Below, one piece after another: positions 35,956 through 47,529 of a DNA stretch of 64,000 nucleotides. The DNA is taken from contig WPIO01000023.1 of assembly GCA_009760855.2 (NCBI GenBank), positions 5,260,501-5,324,500 on the forward strand, read 5' to 3'. The position numbers and the translations under genes were made by a program. The notes under the pieces were generated by a model that did not search any database, was not told where the DNA came from, and saw nothing but the letters and a program-made list of their open reading frames with translations. The stretch's first letter is position 1. Every line of letters starts with the position of its first letter. The stretch comes from Cristatella mucedo. Taxonomy: Eukaryota; Bryozoa; Phylactolaemata; Cristatellidae.

Positions 35956-36649
35956 AGACACGCAATTTGCTTGTTTATTGTAGTACTACTGCTGTATCCC
36001 CAACACTTTTTTCAAGCCTGCTCACTTATCGGATGGGCATCGAATATATTCATATCACCCAAAAGGCACAGTAACGCTATTGAGAGAATATCAAAATGCA
36101 GAGTTAGAATGCTATTTTGTAGTGACTTTCTATTTGTATATAGTTGGAACTAGGTGATCACAGTTCCGTTGTATAGCAGCTGATAAACTTGATAACAGCA
36201 CGGCTTTGAGGCCCCTGGATGAACTGTCTGTGAATAGGAGGTAATCACTTGGGTGACAGGACTTGATATCCCGGAATAGGCCCACCACATTTTAAATCAA
36301 ACCCATCTATTTGACTGAAGTGGAAAAGTTGGTGACCTTTTTGATGTTATTTGTACATTTTCATTCAAGCTCTACTCCTTGAGCCTAGATGTCAGAAGCT
36401 CTGCATCGAACTTTGTAAGAACAAGTGGTCTGATCAGATCACAACGTATCTCAGGTCGGAAAAGTATGGCTTGCTCCACTCTACCGCATTCGTGAAACTG
36501 CAATCCGGACTTGCAAAATCCACCTCACCTGCTGCTCTCCATGAGTTGGCTGTTCCCTCACTGGAATAGTGGAAACCGGAAGCTCAGGGTAGCACAATAC
36601 TGATCCCGCTAATAACTTCGATACAGCTGCAATTTCCTCAATAAGTGTG

Positions 36650-36976
36650 CGGATTGCCTTCCAACTTTCAAAGAGTGGTGTTCCGAATGTGTACACCAAG
36701 TTCACACCAATCTGATAGTGCGTTCTCAGGCAATGACCTCAATCGGCTCGGCCCAGCGAGCCGCTCTACACTAGCAGACTGCGATGCAGCTGCCATTTTC
36801 TGAGTAGGCGTCGAAAACGTGGTTTAGCCTCCAAATTGTTTAAAACATTTTGCGTTTACCCATCAAATTAATAGTTTTTGACTGCGTGTGAAGTTCACGT
36901 TCTCGCACAGTCGCCTCCGGCGACCCTGCCGGGAGAGCCGCCTTAAATATTCAAACTGCGATAAAGCTGTCATGTC
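36650..36976 (+). repeat. ~175 bp satellite-like repeat, plus-orientation cluster (left part)
   Basis: About two diverged units. Recurrent landmarks are a 'tt-acccatcaaa-tt...gtgtgaagttcacgttctcgcacag' segment, 'cctccggcga', then 'gagccgccttaaatattcaa' and 'ctgcgataaagctgtcat'. The same landmarks reappear at 38113-38470 and 38580-38800, and inverted at 41700-42360. The LINE B at 36977-38112 interrupts the cluster. Confidence 0.5.
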
Positions 36977-38112
36977 ATGTATCTCCGTCAGTAACTCCAC
37001 AAAGTCATAAAGACCATGTGGGTGTTACGTAGGAGAGTTTTGTATAGCGCACTCACAGCCTACGCGGCTTTCGGTAGCCAACAGACTTCGTCTCACGCAA
37101 CAAAGAGAAAGTGGGAAGCATAGCAGAGTCAGGAGAGCAGTTGAGATAGTGAGTAGCATGGAAGTAGCAGCTCACAGACCGCTGAAAAGGATGTGCCATA
37201 GTCGGCAGTAGGAGAGTAGTTGTCGTTGCGTAAGAATTGTGGAAGCGAGTTCCACAGTCTAGGACCTGCAGAGCTAAAGCTTCTGTCGCCAACTGTCTTT
37301 AAGCGGAGGAACGGGACAGCTAATTTATTGTCCACACAGGACCTGAGGGCGCGAACAGGCTGAAACTGATGCAGCAGTTCAGCTAGGTACGAAGGAGCTA
37401 AGCCGTGGCGGGCCTTGTGGGTCAGCGTAAGAGCTTTGCTCTGTATCCTTTGCTCAACCGGCAGCCATCCTAGCTCTTTCAGCAGAGGTGACACGTGCTC
37501 AAACCGCTGGGACTTGAAGACCAGCCTTGCAGCCATATTCATAGTCCGCTGTAGTGGCATAATAGCTTTCTTTGGCAGCCCAGCCAAAAGGGAATTACAA
37601 TAATCAAGCCGAGACAGAACTAAAGAGCTAGTTAAATTTTTTACAAGCCACTGTGGGAGACAGCTTCTAATCTTGGATAGGGATTGGATGTGATGGCTAG
37701 CTGCAGAGGCAGTCTTCTGAATGAAGCTTTTGAAATTGAGGCAGCTTTCGAACACGACACCTAGATTACGAGCACGTGGTGAAGGTCGCACAATAGCATC
37801 ACCTATTAGAACAGCAAAGCCTTTTAATCCAGCCACACGCTTAGGGTGTTCTATGAGCAGCAGTTCGGTTTTATCGTCATGTAATTTCAGGAAGTTTTCC
37901 GACATCCAGGATCGAATATCGGCAAGGCAAGCATTCAGTTTCTCAGTTGCAGCAGCAGATTCCGACGGTTTAAATGACAAATACAACTGAGTATCGTCAG
38001 CATAGAAGTGATATCCTATTCCATGGGCCTTAATCACTTTTCCCAGAGGTTGCGTATAAATGGAGAACAGCAAGGGACCGAGTACAGACCCTTGAGGGAC
38101 TCCACAGGTGAC
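36977..38112 (-). mobile_element. LINE family B (CR1/L2-type), best copy, open RT region
   Basis: The minus-strand frame is open from about 38110 to the stop at 37129. It shows [39 protein letters not shown] (YADD), a DDKTELLLI segment, [57 protein letters not shown] and a short Cys/Leu-rich end. The 3' region (gcgcactcacagcc in reverse, cacccac) ends in a catgtcatgt-like tail. The element is 5'-truncated just before RT motif 4. Families A and B share motifs but differ throughout, including their tails. Confidence 0.85.
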
Positions 38113-38470
38113 CCTTCTCTGTCATTTCTATGGTGAGCACTATGCAGCTGCGGTTTCAATGCCACATTATAGAATAGCGTTCCGGCTTTACTCACTTAGT
38201 TTCGTGCGAATGTGCATCCTCGCTCTCGTGCAACGGCCTCCGGTAGTTCTGCCCAGCGATCCGGATTATATTTTCGAACATCAATGCAGCGGCCATATCC
38301 ACCAAGCGTCCGCAACTGCACTTTTAATTTTGCTATTATTACTTATTAGCGAATAGTTTTTGTAGTTTCCCAAGAAATTTTTAGCCATTGTGCAGACGCT
38401 CTCATGGAATGTCCTGATGCTCGAATGACCAGCAAGCTGATGCTGAGCGAGCCGCCCTAAATATTCAAAG
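38113..38470 (+). repeat. ~175 bp satellite-like repeat, continued
   Basis: Units show tttcaatgccacattataga, ttactcacttagtttcgtgc, gcaacggcctccggtag and gagcgagccgccctaaatattcaa, paralleling 36650-36976 and 38580-38800. Confidence 0.5.
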
Positions 38471-38577
38471 TGTAATAATGCACTTGATAATAATAATGCA
38501 CTTGATAAACCGCAATCAGAGAACTCAATCTCTCTCTCTAGGCGCTTTACATTTGCTGCAAAGGGAAGTGTGACATA
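38471..38577 (-). mobile_element. LINE family A 3' tail (minus)
   Basis: The reverse of the family A tail: gcacttgataaaccgcaatc, agagaactcaatctctctct, aggcgctttacatttgctgc. The first 20 bp of the tail are locally duplicated (aataatgcacttgata twice). It is inserted within the satellite-like cluster. Confidence 0.7.
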
Positions 38578-38800
38578 GCTGCAATTTTTACAGTAAGCAT
38601 TGCGCAACTTTGGTTTTAATTCCACGTTATAGAGTATGGCGTTCCAAGTTTACCCACTAAACTTCATGCAATTGCGGATGCGCTTTCGAATAAAATGGCC
38701 TCCAACGGCTCGACCCAGAGAACGGTCTAACAATTTTGAACTTCGATACAACTGCCTTTTGCAGAGTTAGGTTCCCGTTATTGCGGTTTTTACTCATTAT
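38578..38800 (+). repeat. ~175 bp satellite-like repeat, last unit of the cluster
   Basis: tttaattccacgttatagag, gtttacccactaaacttcat, tggcctccaacggctcgacc and gaacttcgatacaactgcct follow the same order as the neighbouring units. Confidence 0.5.
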
Positions 38801-40434
38801 TAATACACTCTTTGAGATGCAAGGTAACAAAACAAATTTCATTGTCATTCCGCAGCAGTTTGCTAGAGCAAACTGAGTCCACCAGCCACCCAATCACTTG
38901 CCGGCCCGACGGCCGCGTTTTCAGGGTTAATTTGCTAGGGTTAATTTGCTACTCTGAAAATCCTTATCGAGACGATCGTTCTTTGTTTACATATTCTTAG
39001 CACGTGCACTCTACCTAAATTTGATGTTAATCTGTAGTCCGGATTTTTGCCTAGCGCAGCCTTGTAAATGTATGTGCATACGCGCAGATGTGCGTGAATG
39101 TTGCAATGACAGTGTTATGAAGTTCTTGGCCTTGTGGGATGTATGTTTTGTGCATCGCAAAACTGCAGCTTGAGTAATAGGCTAAGAACAGTTCTGGAAT
39201 ATATTGTACCCGGTACGGCAATTCAGCAATTGATTCCATGCCGAATGTGACGCGATTCTCCTCGCATGTGCACACATTCAATAATGGTGTACAAATATAT
39301 CGATATTCAGTTATTGTGGGCAGCTTAAAATGAATAACTTTTGGCTATTTGCTTCAATAAATCCCCATTTTATTACCACAAGGCGTCTCTCTTACATCAA
39401 AAATACAATATTGATCAATAAATATTAAAGCATTAGCAAAGATTATCGATGCACAGCTCTTGAAACACATTTACTCACTCACAATTTAGCTTAGTGCTCT
39501 ACCAGGGAAAATGTACGAATACTATTTATACAAATTATTATTTATCAAATATTTTATACAAATCAAATGGGGGATGCCAGCTAAGGATAGGCAAGTAATA
39601 CTCTACCTATTACTCTGGGACTCGAGACTGCTAGAAGCTTAGACCTAATTACTTTCGAAGAAAGGGTCGATAATATGGCGCATTATATTGCCAGCAACCG
39701 AGTGCTCCTTCGATAGGTGACTACAGAAGTGCTACCAAAAGCTGAAGTTTGGCGTGTTTGACGGGCACTAAGTGAATTCATCGAAAATTCAATCGTCAAA
39801 AATTAATTCATACAAATCATTTCATTAGAAAATTAGTTCATCAAAAGCTGAACAATTGCCTTTGAAACGTCGTACAACGCTAAGGATAAATCCACTACTC
39901 GCTACTACTTGCGCTCAATCGCCAAAAAACTTGGATCGTCGCGAGCAGAGAGCTGAACATGCGGACAACGGCTGAGCTGCCATTGACATGCACGGGGGAA
40001 GTTTGATCTGTTTTCGCTTTCGCCTTCACTTCGTTTGCTTTTGTTCTCTTTCGATTGCACTATTTTGGTTTCATTTCCGCTCACTTTTTGCAATAAAAGA
40101 TGTTTGATGAAGCGATTTGTTGATGAATTAATTTTTTATGACTTGATTTTCCCATGAAATAATTTCCGATGAACTCGTCCCTCCGTTCGACGTAGCCCGC
40201 CGGTCAAAGTGGCAGTCAGGACGAGCAATAACGTCGGTAGCCTTAATCACGCGAGCAAACTTTCGTCAGCAAGGCAGAGACGGCCGCCGCTCCAGGAATT
40301 TACACAGATTATTTTTCGCAAATTCAGCGGCAGCTCCTCGACTTGTAGTTCTCAATTATCGATCGAGGTGTTCTCCTCATCGAGGCATCACGTGCATCCG
40401 CGCATTTCTACGGTGAACTCATCGTAGAAATTGT
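38801..40434. other. Intergenic, nothing recognised
   Basis: AT-rich non-coding sequence. Around 39780-40150 a run of imperfect 'aattcat-caaaa' phrases gives a weak repetitive texture. No gene seen. Confidence 0.35.
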
Positions 40435-40600
40435 ATAACGTTTGTAATATTTATAATATATCATAATATTATGTGGTATATCACCATATATAAATATATC
40501 ATGTAATATGTGATATTATGTATGATATTATGTAATATATCATAATATTTGTAAAAAAAAGATTATAATATTTAATTTTTTTTAATTTTTTTTTTATAGT
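40435..40600. repeat. AT-rich palindromic tract
   Basis: About 115 bp of nearly pure A/T with nested palindromes around taatatatcataatatta, followed by A and T homopolymer runs up to about 40600. It could form cruciforms. No coding content. Confidence 0.7.
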
Positions 40601-40624
40601 TTCACGGGCATAATACCATTCGAT

Positions 40625-40712
40625 CGAGCTTCCTTTGCAGCAAGTGTAAAATGCATATAGAAAGACACTGAGTTCTCTGAGGGCGCTCTATCAAATGCAT
40701 TAGCATCCTTAT
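40625..40712 (+). mobile_element. LINE family A 3' tail (plus)
   Basis: ttgcagcaagtgtaaaatgc, agaaagacactgagttctct and gagggcgctctatcaaatgc without reverse transcriptase. Confidence 0.65.
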
Positions 40713-40923
40713 TGCGTGCATGTTTCGATCGGAAAAGAGCGAATAGCGACGCAGCTAGCGATGGCTGCGAGGTGCTTACACGCACTGAGGGGTGAGCAGA
40801 GAAACGGCGCGCGTCGAAGCGTCTGCGGGCGGTCTTTTGGTAGCCACTCGGGTCCCAGGAGCTATTCAAAAACCGGCCAAGGAAGGAAACCTGGCCAAAG
40901 CCAATAGCAAGCGCGAAGAAAGA

Positions 40924-41223
40924 ATGAGAACCGAAATGATGCTAAAAACAATATTCTCAACCGACTTGAGGCTACCTATAGCTGCTCAGCTCGATAGCAA
41001 TGCCTTCGTCGATTGTCAAGGAGCCTTGGAGCCAGGATTTATTGATGCGAAAATGGAAAATAAAAACGCCCTTCTCGAGGCCATTCGATTTACTTACGTA
41101 TTGTTAGCGCGGCCGCGCGAGTGTACATTCGACGCCATTCCGCACCATTGGTTTAATACTTTCCGACAGGCGAGGATAATCGCATGCATTCTACAGGAAT
41201 TCTATTCTGGCGAATCAGCGTAA
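40924..41223 (+). CDS. Unrecognised open frame, possible small gene or exon
   Basis: ATG at 40924 opens 99 codons to a TAA at 41221. The frame is also open upstream to a stop at 40786, so an exon start after a splice acceptor near 40798 is possible. The residues are well mixed and non-repetitive (for example RLPIAAQLDSNAFVDCQG, ALLEAIRFTYVLLARPRE and HHWFNTFRQARIIACILQEF), and the opposite strand is not open over its whole length. I do not recognise the family. It may be a fragment of a domesticated or transposon gene. Confidence 0.3.
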   Translation: MRTEMMLKTIFSTDLRLPIAAQLDSNAFVDCQGALEPGFIDAKMENKNALLEAIRFTYVLLARPRECTFDAIPHHWFNTFRQARIIACILQEFYSGESA

Positions 41224-41699
41224 CGTGCGCAATATATTCTACAACTGAACGTAACCTAAAAACTGGAAAGTATCGCGATGAGTCGAATATAAATTCCTCA
41301 TGACCAAGATCTTCGCCACAACTTATTTCTTATATTAACCGTAATGCATGCTTGAATGTGCATTAGCAGGAAACTTGAATGCAGCGCGGTTGCCCAATCA
41401 TTACCCCCCTCAAATAAGTGGTGCAATATTATATGCCTACCTGGAGGAAAATATCTGGATTACGTATGAATATCAAATTTTGGTAGAGTGCATGTTTTAA
41501 GGAATATAAAAGTGAGGAATGGTCGTCAAGGGACTAATTGCTGGAGCAAAGAATCGGTCCTGGTAAAAAGATCACTGAGCAAGTGACTGGTGGGTCAGTG
41601 GACGCCGTGGAAACTAGAACAGTACTCTAATTATTGTATTTGGTTAAATTAAAACGCAGTTTTTAGTATTACAAAGCTTAAACTGTACCTGGGAGTCGT
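41224..41699. other. Intergenic, nothing recognised
   Basis: No gene or repeat seen. Confidence 0.35.
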
Positions 41700-42360
41700 T
41701 GGTAGTGCATATGCCAACTGCATCGCAGCCTTTAAACTTGGGGAGGGGAGGGTGCCACTGGGCCTGGCTATCGGAGGCCATTGTGGAGTATGCAAGCGCG
41801 CAATCGCACGAAATTTGGTAAGTAAACCCGAAACACCGTTTTCTACGATGGGAAATTAAAAACGGCAGTTGCTCGACACCTAATGTGAAGATAGCGGCTG
41901 TATCGCAATTCGAAAGTGTAGGGCGGCACGCTAGGCCGAACCATTGGAGACCGTTGCAAGAGAACGGGCAATGGCGCGAGATTGGCCGATTGAACCCAGA
42001 GCGCCGTTCTGCATAGTCTGGAATAATAACCGCGGCTGAGCGACGCTTAACGCCGAAATGACAGCAGTTTGCCGGCAATTTGAAAATACGGTACGAATCA
42101 CAGGTCCGATCTATCGGAAGCCATTTGCATGAGAAGGAGCACGCGGCGCAGTCAAATGACACTTGGTGGGTTAACCCGAAACACCATTCTGTACAAATTG
42201 AAATCATAGCAGCAGTGGCGCGACAGTTACTGTGAAAATGACAGCTGTGTCGTAGTCCGAAAATGTAGGGCGGCTGGCTGGCAAGGCCGGGACTTTGGCC
42301 AGCACTCTTAGATAACAAAGAATCTCTGGTATTTCCCTCAAGTAAAATCTTGCATAATCG
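41700..42360 (-). repeat. ~175 bp satellite-like repeat, minus-orientation array (3-4 units)
   Basis: Units repeat with landmarks at about 41828, 42000 and 42178 (cccgaaacaccgtt / cccagagcgccgtt / cccgaaacaccatt), so the period is about 172-178 bp. Each also carries a 'ggc-atcggaggccattg' and a 'gacagctg-gtcg-a--tcgaaa' segment. On the minus strand the array is open over 240 codons, but the translation is itself a threefold repeat, so this frame is a by-product of the repeat and not a gene. Confidence 0.65.
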
Positions 42361-42699
42361 GAGCAATGATAACTACTCGCTACGCCGGAGCGAGTCGTGC
42401 ATTCTTCTTAGTAGTTCCCAAGCTGGTCACAGCTCGGTTAGCTCTACACACTGTAGCTGCAAGAACTAGTATGCAAAGGGCGTCTGGGTAAGTAGATTCA
42501 TCCACCTATGCCGTCGTGTAAACTGTAGCAAAGTTCTCATGAAGTGAGAAGTTGCACGTAGCGTATGTATAGCAGTGTAACTGAGATTGAAGGGGGTAGG
42601 CGACTTGATACTCGAAGTCCTTCATCCAGTTATGCCAGACCCTATCGGCGCGGTGTTCTGGCGGTTAGCATCGGAAGGCAATAGCCTAGCTATGCAACT
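42361..42699. other. Intergenic, nothing recognised
   Basis: No feature seen before the large pyrimidine tract. Confidence 0.35.
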
Positions 42700-43125
<426 letters not shown>

Positions 43126-43334
43126 TTTCGCTCGTTCGCTCGCTCTCTCATACAGAGGCGCGCACTACGCACAGTGGAGGGGTATTGAGGCAATATTATA
43201 GGATGGCGCTAAACACACCAAAGCTACAGTAGGCGCGGGATGACGACGCAAGGGCGCACAAGCGTGTAGTAGTGACCAATCCGCCATTTTAGTCGCGACG
43301 CCAAACCGGTTACGTCGCATGAGTACCAGTGTAC

Positions 43335-43530
43335 GCCGTCAGAGGTACGGGCGGCTGAGTAACTGGGCTTCGAGCGCTGGGGTCCGCGTTCGAACTCATA
43401 GAGAGCTTTCGCGGAAAATCGACCCAGGTCAAGCCGCTGACATCCGGTCTCGGTCCTTGTCCGGGCCGGTCTGGCCCCGCTGGGGGACGCCCAGCTGGAC
43501 GCACCAAATATCAGCAGCGCCGGCTAATGT
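43335..43530 (+). repeat. Possible tRNA-like SINE fragment
   Basis: cggctgagtaactgggcttc and ggggtccgcgttcgaactca resemble A and B boxes of a tRNA-derived head. It is GC-rich with no LINE-like tail. Weak. Confidence 0.25.
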
Positions 43531-44065
43531 AATGTAATGTATGTCCGTCTGCAACTCCATGAAGCCACAAAGACTACGTGGGTGTTACGCAGGAGAGTTT
43601 GTTTTTATAGCGCACTCACAGCCTAAGCGGCTTTCGGTGCGCGTTCGGTAGCCAACAGAGTTCGTCTCACGCAACAAAGAGAAAGTGGGAAGCATAGCAG
43701 AGTCAGGAGAGCAGTTGAGATAGTGAGTAGCATGGAAGTAGCAGCTCACAGACCGCTGAAAAGGATGTGCCATAGTCGGCAGTAGGAGAGTAGTTGTCGT
43801 TGCGTAAGAATTGTGGAAGCGAGTTCCACAGTCTAGGACCTGCAGAGCTAAAGCTTCTGTCGCCAGCGGTCTTTAAGCGGAGGAATGGAACAGCTAATTT
43901 ATTGTCCATACAGGACCTGAGGGCACGACGAGGCTGAAACTGGTGCAGCAGTTCAGCTAGGTACGGAGGAGCCAAGCCGTGGCGGGCCTTGTGGGTCAGC
44001 GTAGGAACTTTGCTCTGTATCCGTTGATCAACCGGCAGCCACCCTAGCCCTCCTAGCCAAGAACG
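43528..44065 (-). mobile_element. LINE family B, 3' fragment (minus)
   Basis: Begins with the reversed tail taatgtaatgtaatgt. It then has the family B 3' region and an open minus-strand frame of [27 protein letters not shown] and [17 protein letters not shown] up to about 44060, where it is truncated. Confidence 0.8.
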
Positions 44066-44199
44066 CACGTAGTAAAACCTCTGGTGAACGCTACTGGGGT
44101 ACAAGAGAATTCATCTGCAGTATTGTTGGGGCGCTTGAACACCCGAAGTACTATTCATAGTATGGGTGTGGTGGATGTGCAGCTAGCCGCAATATATCT

Positions 44200-44256
44200 G
44201 GCCAGATACCAAATTATTATTATTATTTAAAACTATTTTTAAAATAATGATATTGA

Positions 44257-44297
<41 letters not shown>

Positions 44298-44400
44298 CAT
44301 ATGTGTTTAATATTTTAATATTGGTATTTTTAAAATATTAATATTAAAGTAATTAAAATATTTTTATTTAAAACTATTTAGAATTATATCAAATAGATCT
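44200..44400. repeat. AT-rich block with (AT)n at 44262-44296
   Basis: A 35-bp uninterrupted AT run within ~180 bp of A/T-rich sequence containing repeated aatattaa-type palindromes. Confidence 0.85.
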
Positions 44401-44424
44401 ACCAAACGCCGTATGACCGCTAAT

Positions 44425-44800
44425 TCAATTCCTCCGCTTAAAGACCGTTGGCAACGCAAGCTTTTGCTCTGCACGTCCTAGATTGTAGTACTCACTTCCA
44501 CGATTAATACGCAACGGCAACTACTCTCCAGCTGCCGACTATGGCACATTCTTTCCAGCGGTCTGTGAGCTGCTACTTCCATGCTACTCACTACCTCAAC
44601 TGCCCTCCTGACTCTGCTACGCTTCCCACTTTCTCTTTGTTTCGTGAGACGAAGTCTTTTGGCTACCGAATGCGTACCGAAAGCCGCTTAGGCTGTGAGT
44701 TCGCTATGTAAAACTCTCCTGCGTAACACCCACATAGTCTTTGTGGCTTGATGGAGTTACAGACGGAGATAAATTACATTACAATACATTACTGGCACTA
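44425..44800 (+). mobile_element. LINE family B, 3' fragment (plus)
   Basis: cctccgcttaaagaccgttg, ggcacattctttccagcggt, ctcctgcgtaacacccacat and an attacattacaatacatta tail. Family B 3' end, with coding frame broken. Confidence 0.75.
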
Positions 44801-46239
44801 TCCACCAGCTCACATCCGGTTTAAATTTATTCGGCACGCGCACCCAGGTCCACGAGTGATTTGCCCATACTTCCGCGTACAGTCAAGCGCGATTTCGCAC
44901 GCAGCAATGCAGTAGCGAAATACACAGTTCGCCCGACGGAACCAGATGACGTGTTTGAACCCATCAGCCCCCCCCCCCCCCGTCAAGCACAAGTAGGACG
45001 CACTCTCTACACGATGGCTAGTTATCGCTCTCTCAACAACTGCGTGCGGCCTCGGCCGTTGATTATTCACCCTCTTCAGAGGGCCCAGTCATGAATGCAC
45101 ATCAAAGGGTGGGCCATCAGCAGGCATCTAAGGCCACAGGACAAGCTCGGTCACACGGGACATCAAAGGCAGTAGCCGAAATCAAAGGGCGCTCAGAGCA
45201 CGAATGGGGAAGCGCGAGTGATGAATAATAAAGCCGCAGATAGATGGTTACCAAATTGAGAGGTCGTCGTGGACTTATTTCTAGCTCTGTCTCTTTGTTG
45301 CCTTAAGACCTCGGTTTGCTATGCCATTCATGTTGCTTACATTTCGATTATTTTTTCTGCGTGGACTGTGACTGTTAGCTGCATGATCAACTTTGAGATG
45401 CTTTTGCAAAGACTGTGAAATCGTTAAAAGCTTGTCACCCGGTCATCAATTCTTGGATAAGTTAGCCACCTGTGGTTCAGCCAAGCATATACCATGCAGT
45501 AACATATGCCACATAGATTTGCTCCAAGAATGGGATGCATCGGATGGTGTTAATATATAAATATATATGTATAAATATTTATATTATACGGTGATTAAAT
45601 ATGATGATTTAAAAAAATTAGGTCGACTTGGCGGACTTACGCATGAATTCAGCTCTGCTCACCTGTTGGCTTTACAATTCACTTGTATTTGCTAGAGAGA
45701 AACACAGACATGTCTGGCGCATTGGGCCAGCAAATAAATGCTGTAGCTCTTATGCCTGTAGGAGGGGGTGCGTCTTCAATGTAGCGAATCTCCCACGATG
45801 GCTGCTGGGTTCTGGTATTAGAAGGATGGCCGGTGCTGAGGGGTAGTGCCGAGCAGTCAGGCTGCAGGCCTCCTTCTGCCCTAATATTCTTGGCAGGTGT
45901 CTGATTGATAAACTAGAAACGTCCAGTTAACTCCAGCCCTACCGGGCAGCTGGCACCAAGTTGAGAGTCGTCCGAGCGGTTCGTGGGCTGCGATGCTCGG
46001 TTAAGCTGGACCCGACTGGCAGGGCCCCAAATCTTAGACCAGACCTCTTGTCTTTGGCTTCTTATGTAATCGCACGCTGTAAAAAAAAAATATATGGTCT
46101 TAGGGAAAAAACACATATTATCAACAGTGGGTCTGCCTCTGCCCACAGACAAGAGTGACCGAAAATATCATCGATTGTTGCTGTTTGTCACAATGTAGAT
46201 CTTTCAAGTTACCACTCATTTTTCGACGCTTCGCAGCAA
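44801..46239. other. Intergenic, nothing recognised
   Basis: Contains a C run at 44968-44980 and a short A/T-rich stretch at 45554-45615. Short open frames on both strands are not supported. Confidence 0.35.
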
Positions 46240-46312
46240 ATGCAAAGTGCCTAGGAAGAAATCGAGTTCTCTGAAGTGCTATACAAATGAATTGTTATTA
46301 TTATTACTATCA
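46240..46312 (+). mobile_element. LINE/SINE family A-type 3' tail
   Basis: cagcaaatgcaaagtgccta, gaagaaatcgagttctctga, gtgctatacaaatgaattgt and ATT repeats. The gctatacaaatgaa ending is the variant shared with the SINE tails. Confidence 0.6.
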
Positions 46313-46712
46313 TTGCGATGCAAGTCTTGACGACTGGGCTTGTGTGTTGGCTTTGCCCTGCTGTCTGCTCTGCTTGAGCACCCAGACAGTGCAGCTGGCA
46401 TGCAGCTGCTGCTGCTTGTAGCTGGCTGCTGCTGGTGCTGATCTAACTTAGTGACTTAGCCTGCTGTTGCAGCCGGGTTCCCGTCTGGGGCGCTATACAA
46501 ACGAAGAATTTTTTGCGTGCACCATGCTGCTTTAAGCTTGCCCAGAGTTTTTCATTTTTATTTGTGTTTATTTTTTAGCAGTTTGCTAATTGATCGCTCG
46601 TGGACGCTCGATGACAGCAACTCGTTGTACGAGGCAGTATAGAGCGGCTGCCTAGTGCAACGTGACAGCTTGCCTCTGAGCAGACTGAGGTGACTCATTC
46701 CTCCTGCACTCC

Positions 46713-46880
46713 ATCGAGAGTATGATGCTCCATCGAGAGTATGATGCTCTATCGAGAGTTTGAGGCTCTATAGAGAGTTTGATGCTCCATCGAGAGTTTG
46801 CTACTCTATCGAGAGTTTGATGCTTTATCGAGAGTTTGATGCTCTATCGAGAATTTGATTCTCTATCGAGAGTTTGATGC
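46713..46880. repeat. 19-bp minisatellite, about 9 copies
   Basis: The unit atcgagagtttgatgctct is repeated head to tail nearly nine times with one to three changes per copy. Nothing is coded. The absence of unique spacers rules out a CRISPR. Confidence 0.95.
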
Positions 46881-47194
46881 CAGCGCTTGGTGAAAATTCC
46901 TATGTAGCTTAATTGCCTGCAGTTATGCATAGCCTTGGCTTTCGAATAAAGATTAGTTCGACTTTTAGTCACCCTTGCGGCATCAGGCCCGATTCTACGG
47001 CATGCATGCAAAAGAGATTGGCCTGCTGTGACGAGAATTTAGCCGAGGGAGGGGGTAAGGTGCACGCTATGCATAGCTGTGGTGACAGCCGTTGTTAAAG
47101 CTCTTCTGCAGCTATGTATGTGAGATTTTCGAATCAGCTGGCCTTCGCCTCTATGTACATTCGGACGAACACGTAAACCTGCCAAGTGTGTGGA

Positions 47195-47262
47195 CGTGCA
47201 AGTGTGTGTTTGAGTGCATGTGTGTGCATGTGTGTGCATGTGTGTGTATGTGTGTGCACACT
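47195..47262. repeat. TG-rich microsatellite
   Basis: gtgtgcatg units repeated (tgtgtgcatgtgtgtgcatg), ending just before a LINE fragment. Confidence 0.8.
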
Positions 47263-47269
47263 ACCGACG

Positions 47270-47512
47270 CATGTCACAACGTCTCTTGACATGATTACAT
47301 TTAAAAAGAAGCTTAAAACGCACATTTTTATTCAAGTATTTGGTGGGTCTTTGTGATTCGTCCTATGTGTGCATGTATCTGCTAAAGCTGTTTGCTGCTT
47401 GCGGATACTATCACCAAACATTTGGTAATGCTTTGTATGCAGCGTCTGTGTAGTGCCTAGAGAAAGAGATTCGGTTCTCTTAGGGTGCTATACAAATGTA
47501 TAATAATGACAT
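47270..47512 (+). mobile_element. LINE family A-like, 3' fragment
   Basis: attacatttaaaaagaagct, tttggtgggtctttgtgatt, then agagaaagagattcggttct and gggtgctatacaaatgta. It matches the 3' end of the element at 12820-15372 better than that of 7185-8432. Confidence 0.65.
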
Positions 47513-47529
47513 TACTATTATAAATTAAA

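Noticed and set aside
41644-42366. A 240-codon minus-strand Cys-rich frame resembling a repeat-domain protein
   Set aside because: The DNA is a tandem ~175 bp satellite-like repeat; the protein repeat merely mirrors it, and the same repeat elsewhere (36650-38800) is not open.
46713-46880. Direct repeats suggestive of a CRISPR array
   Set aside because: The 19-bp units are contiguous with no unique spacers, in a eukaryotic context: a minisatellite.
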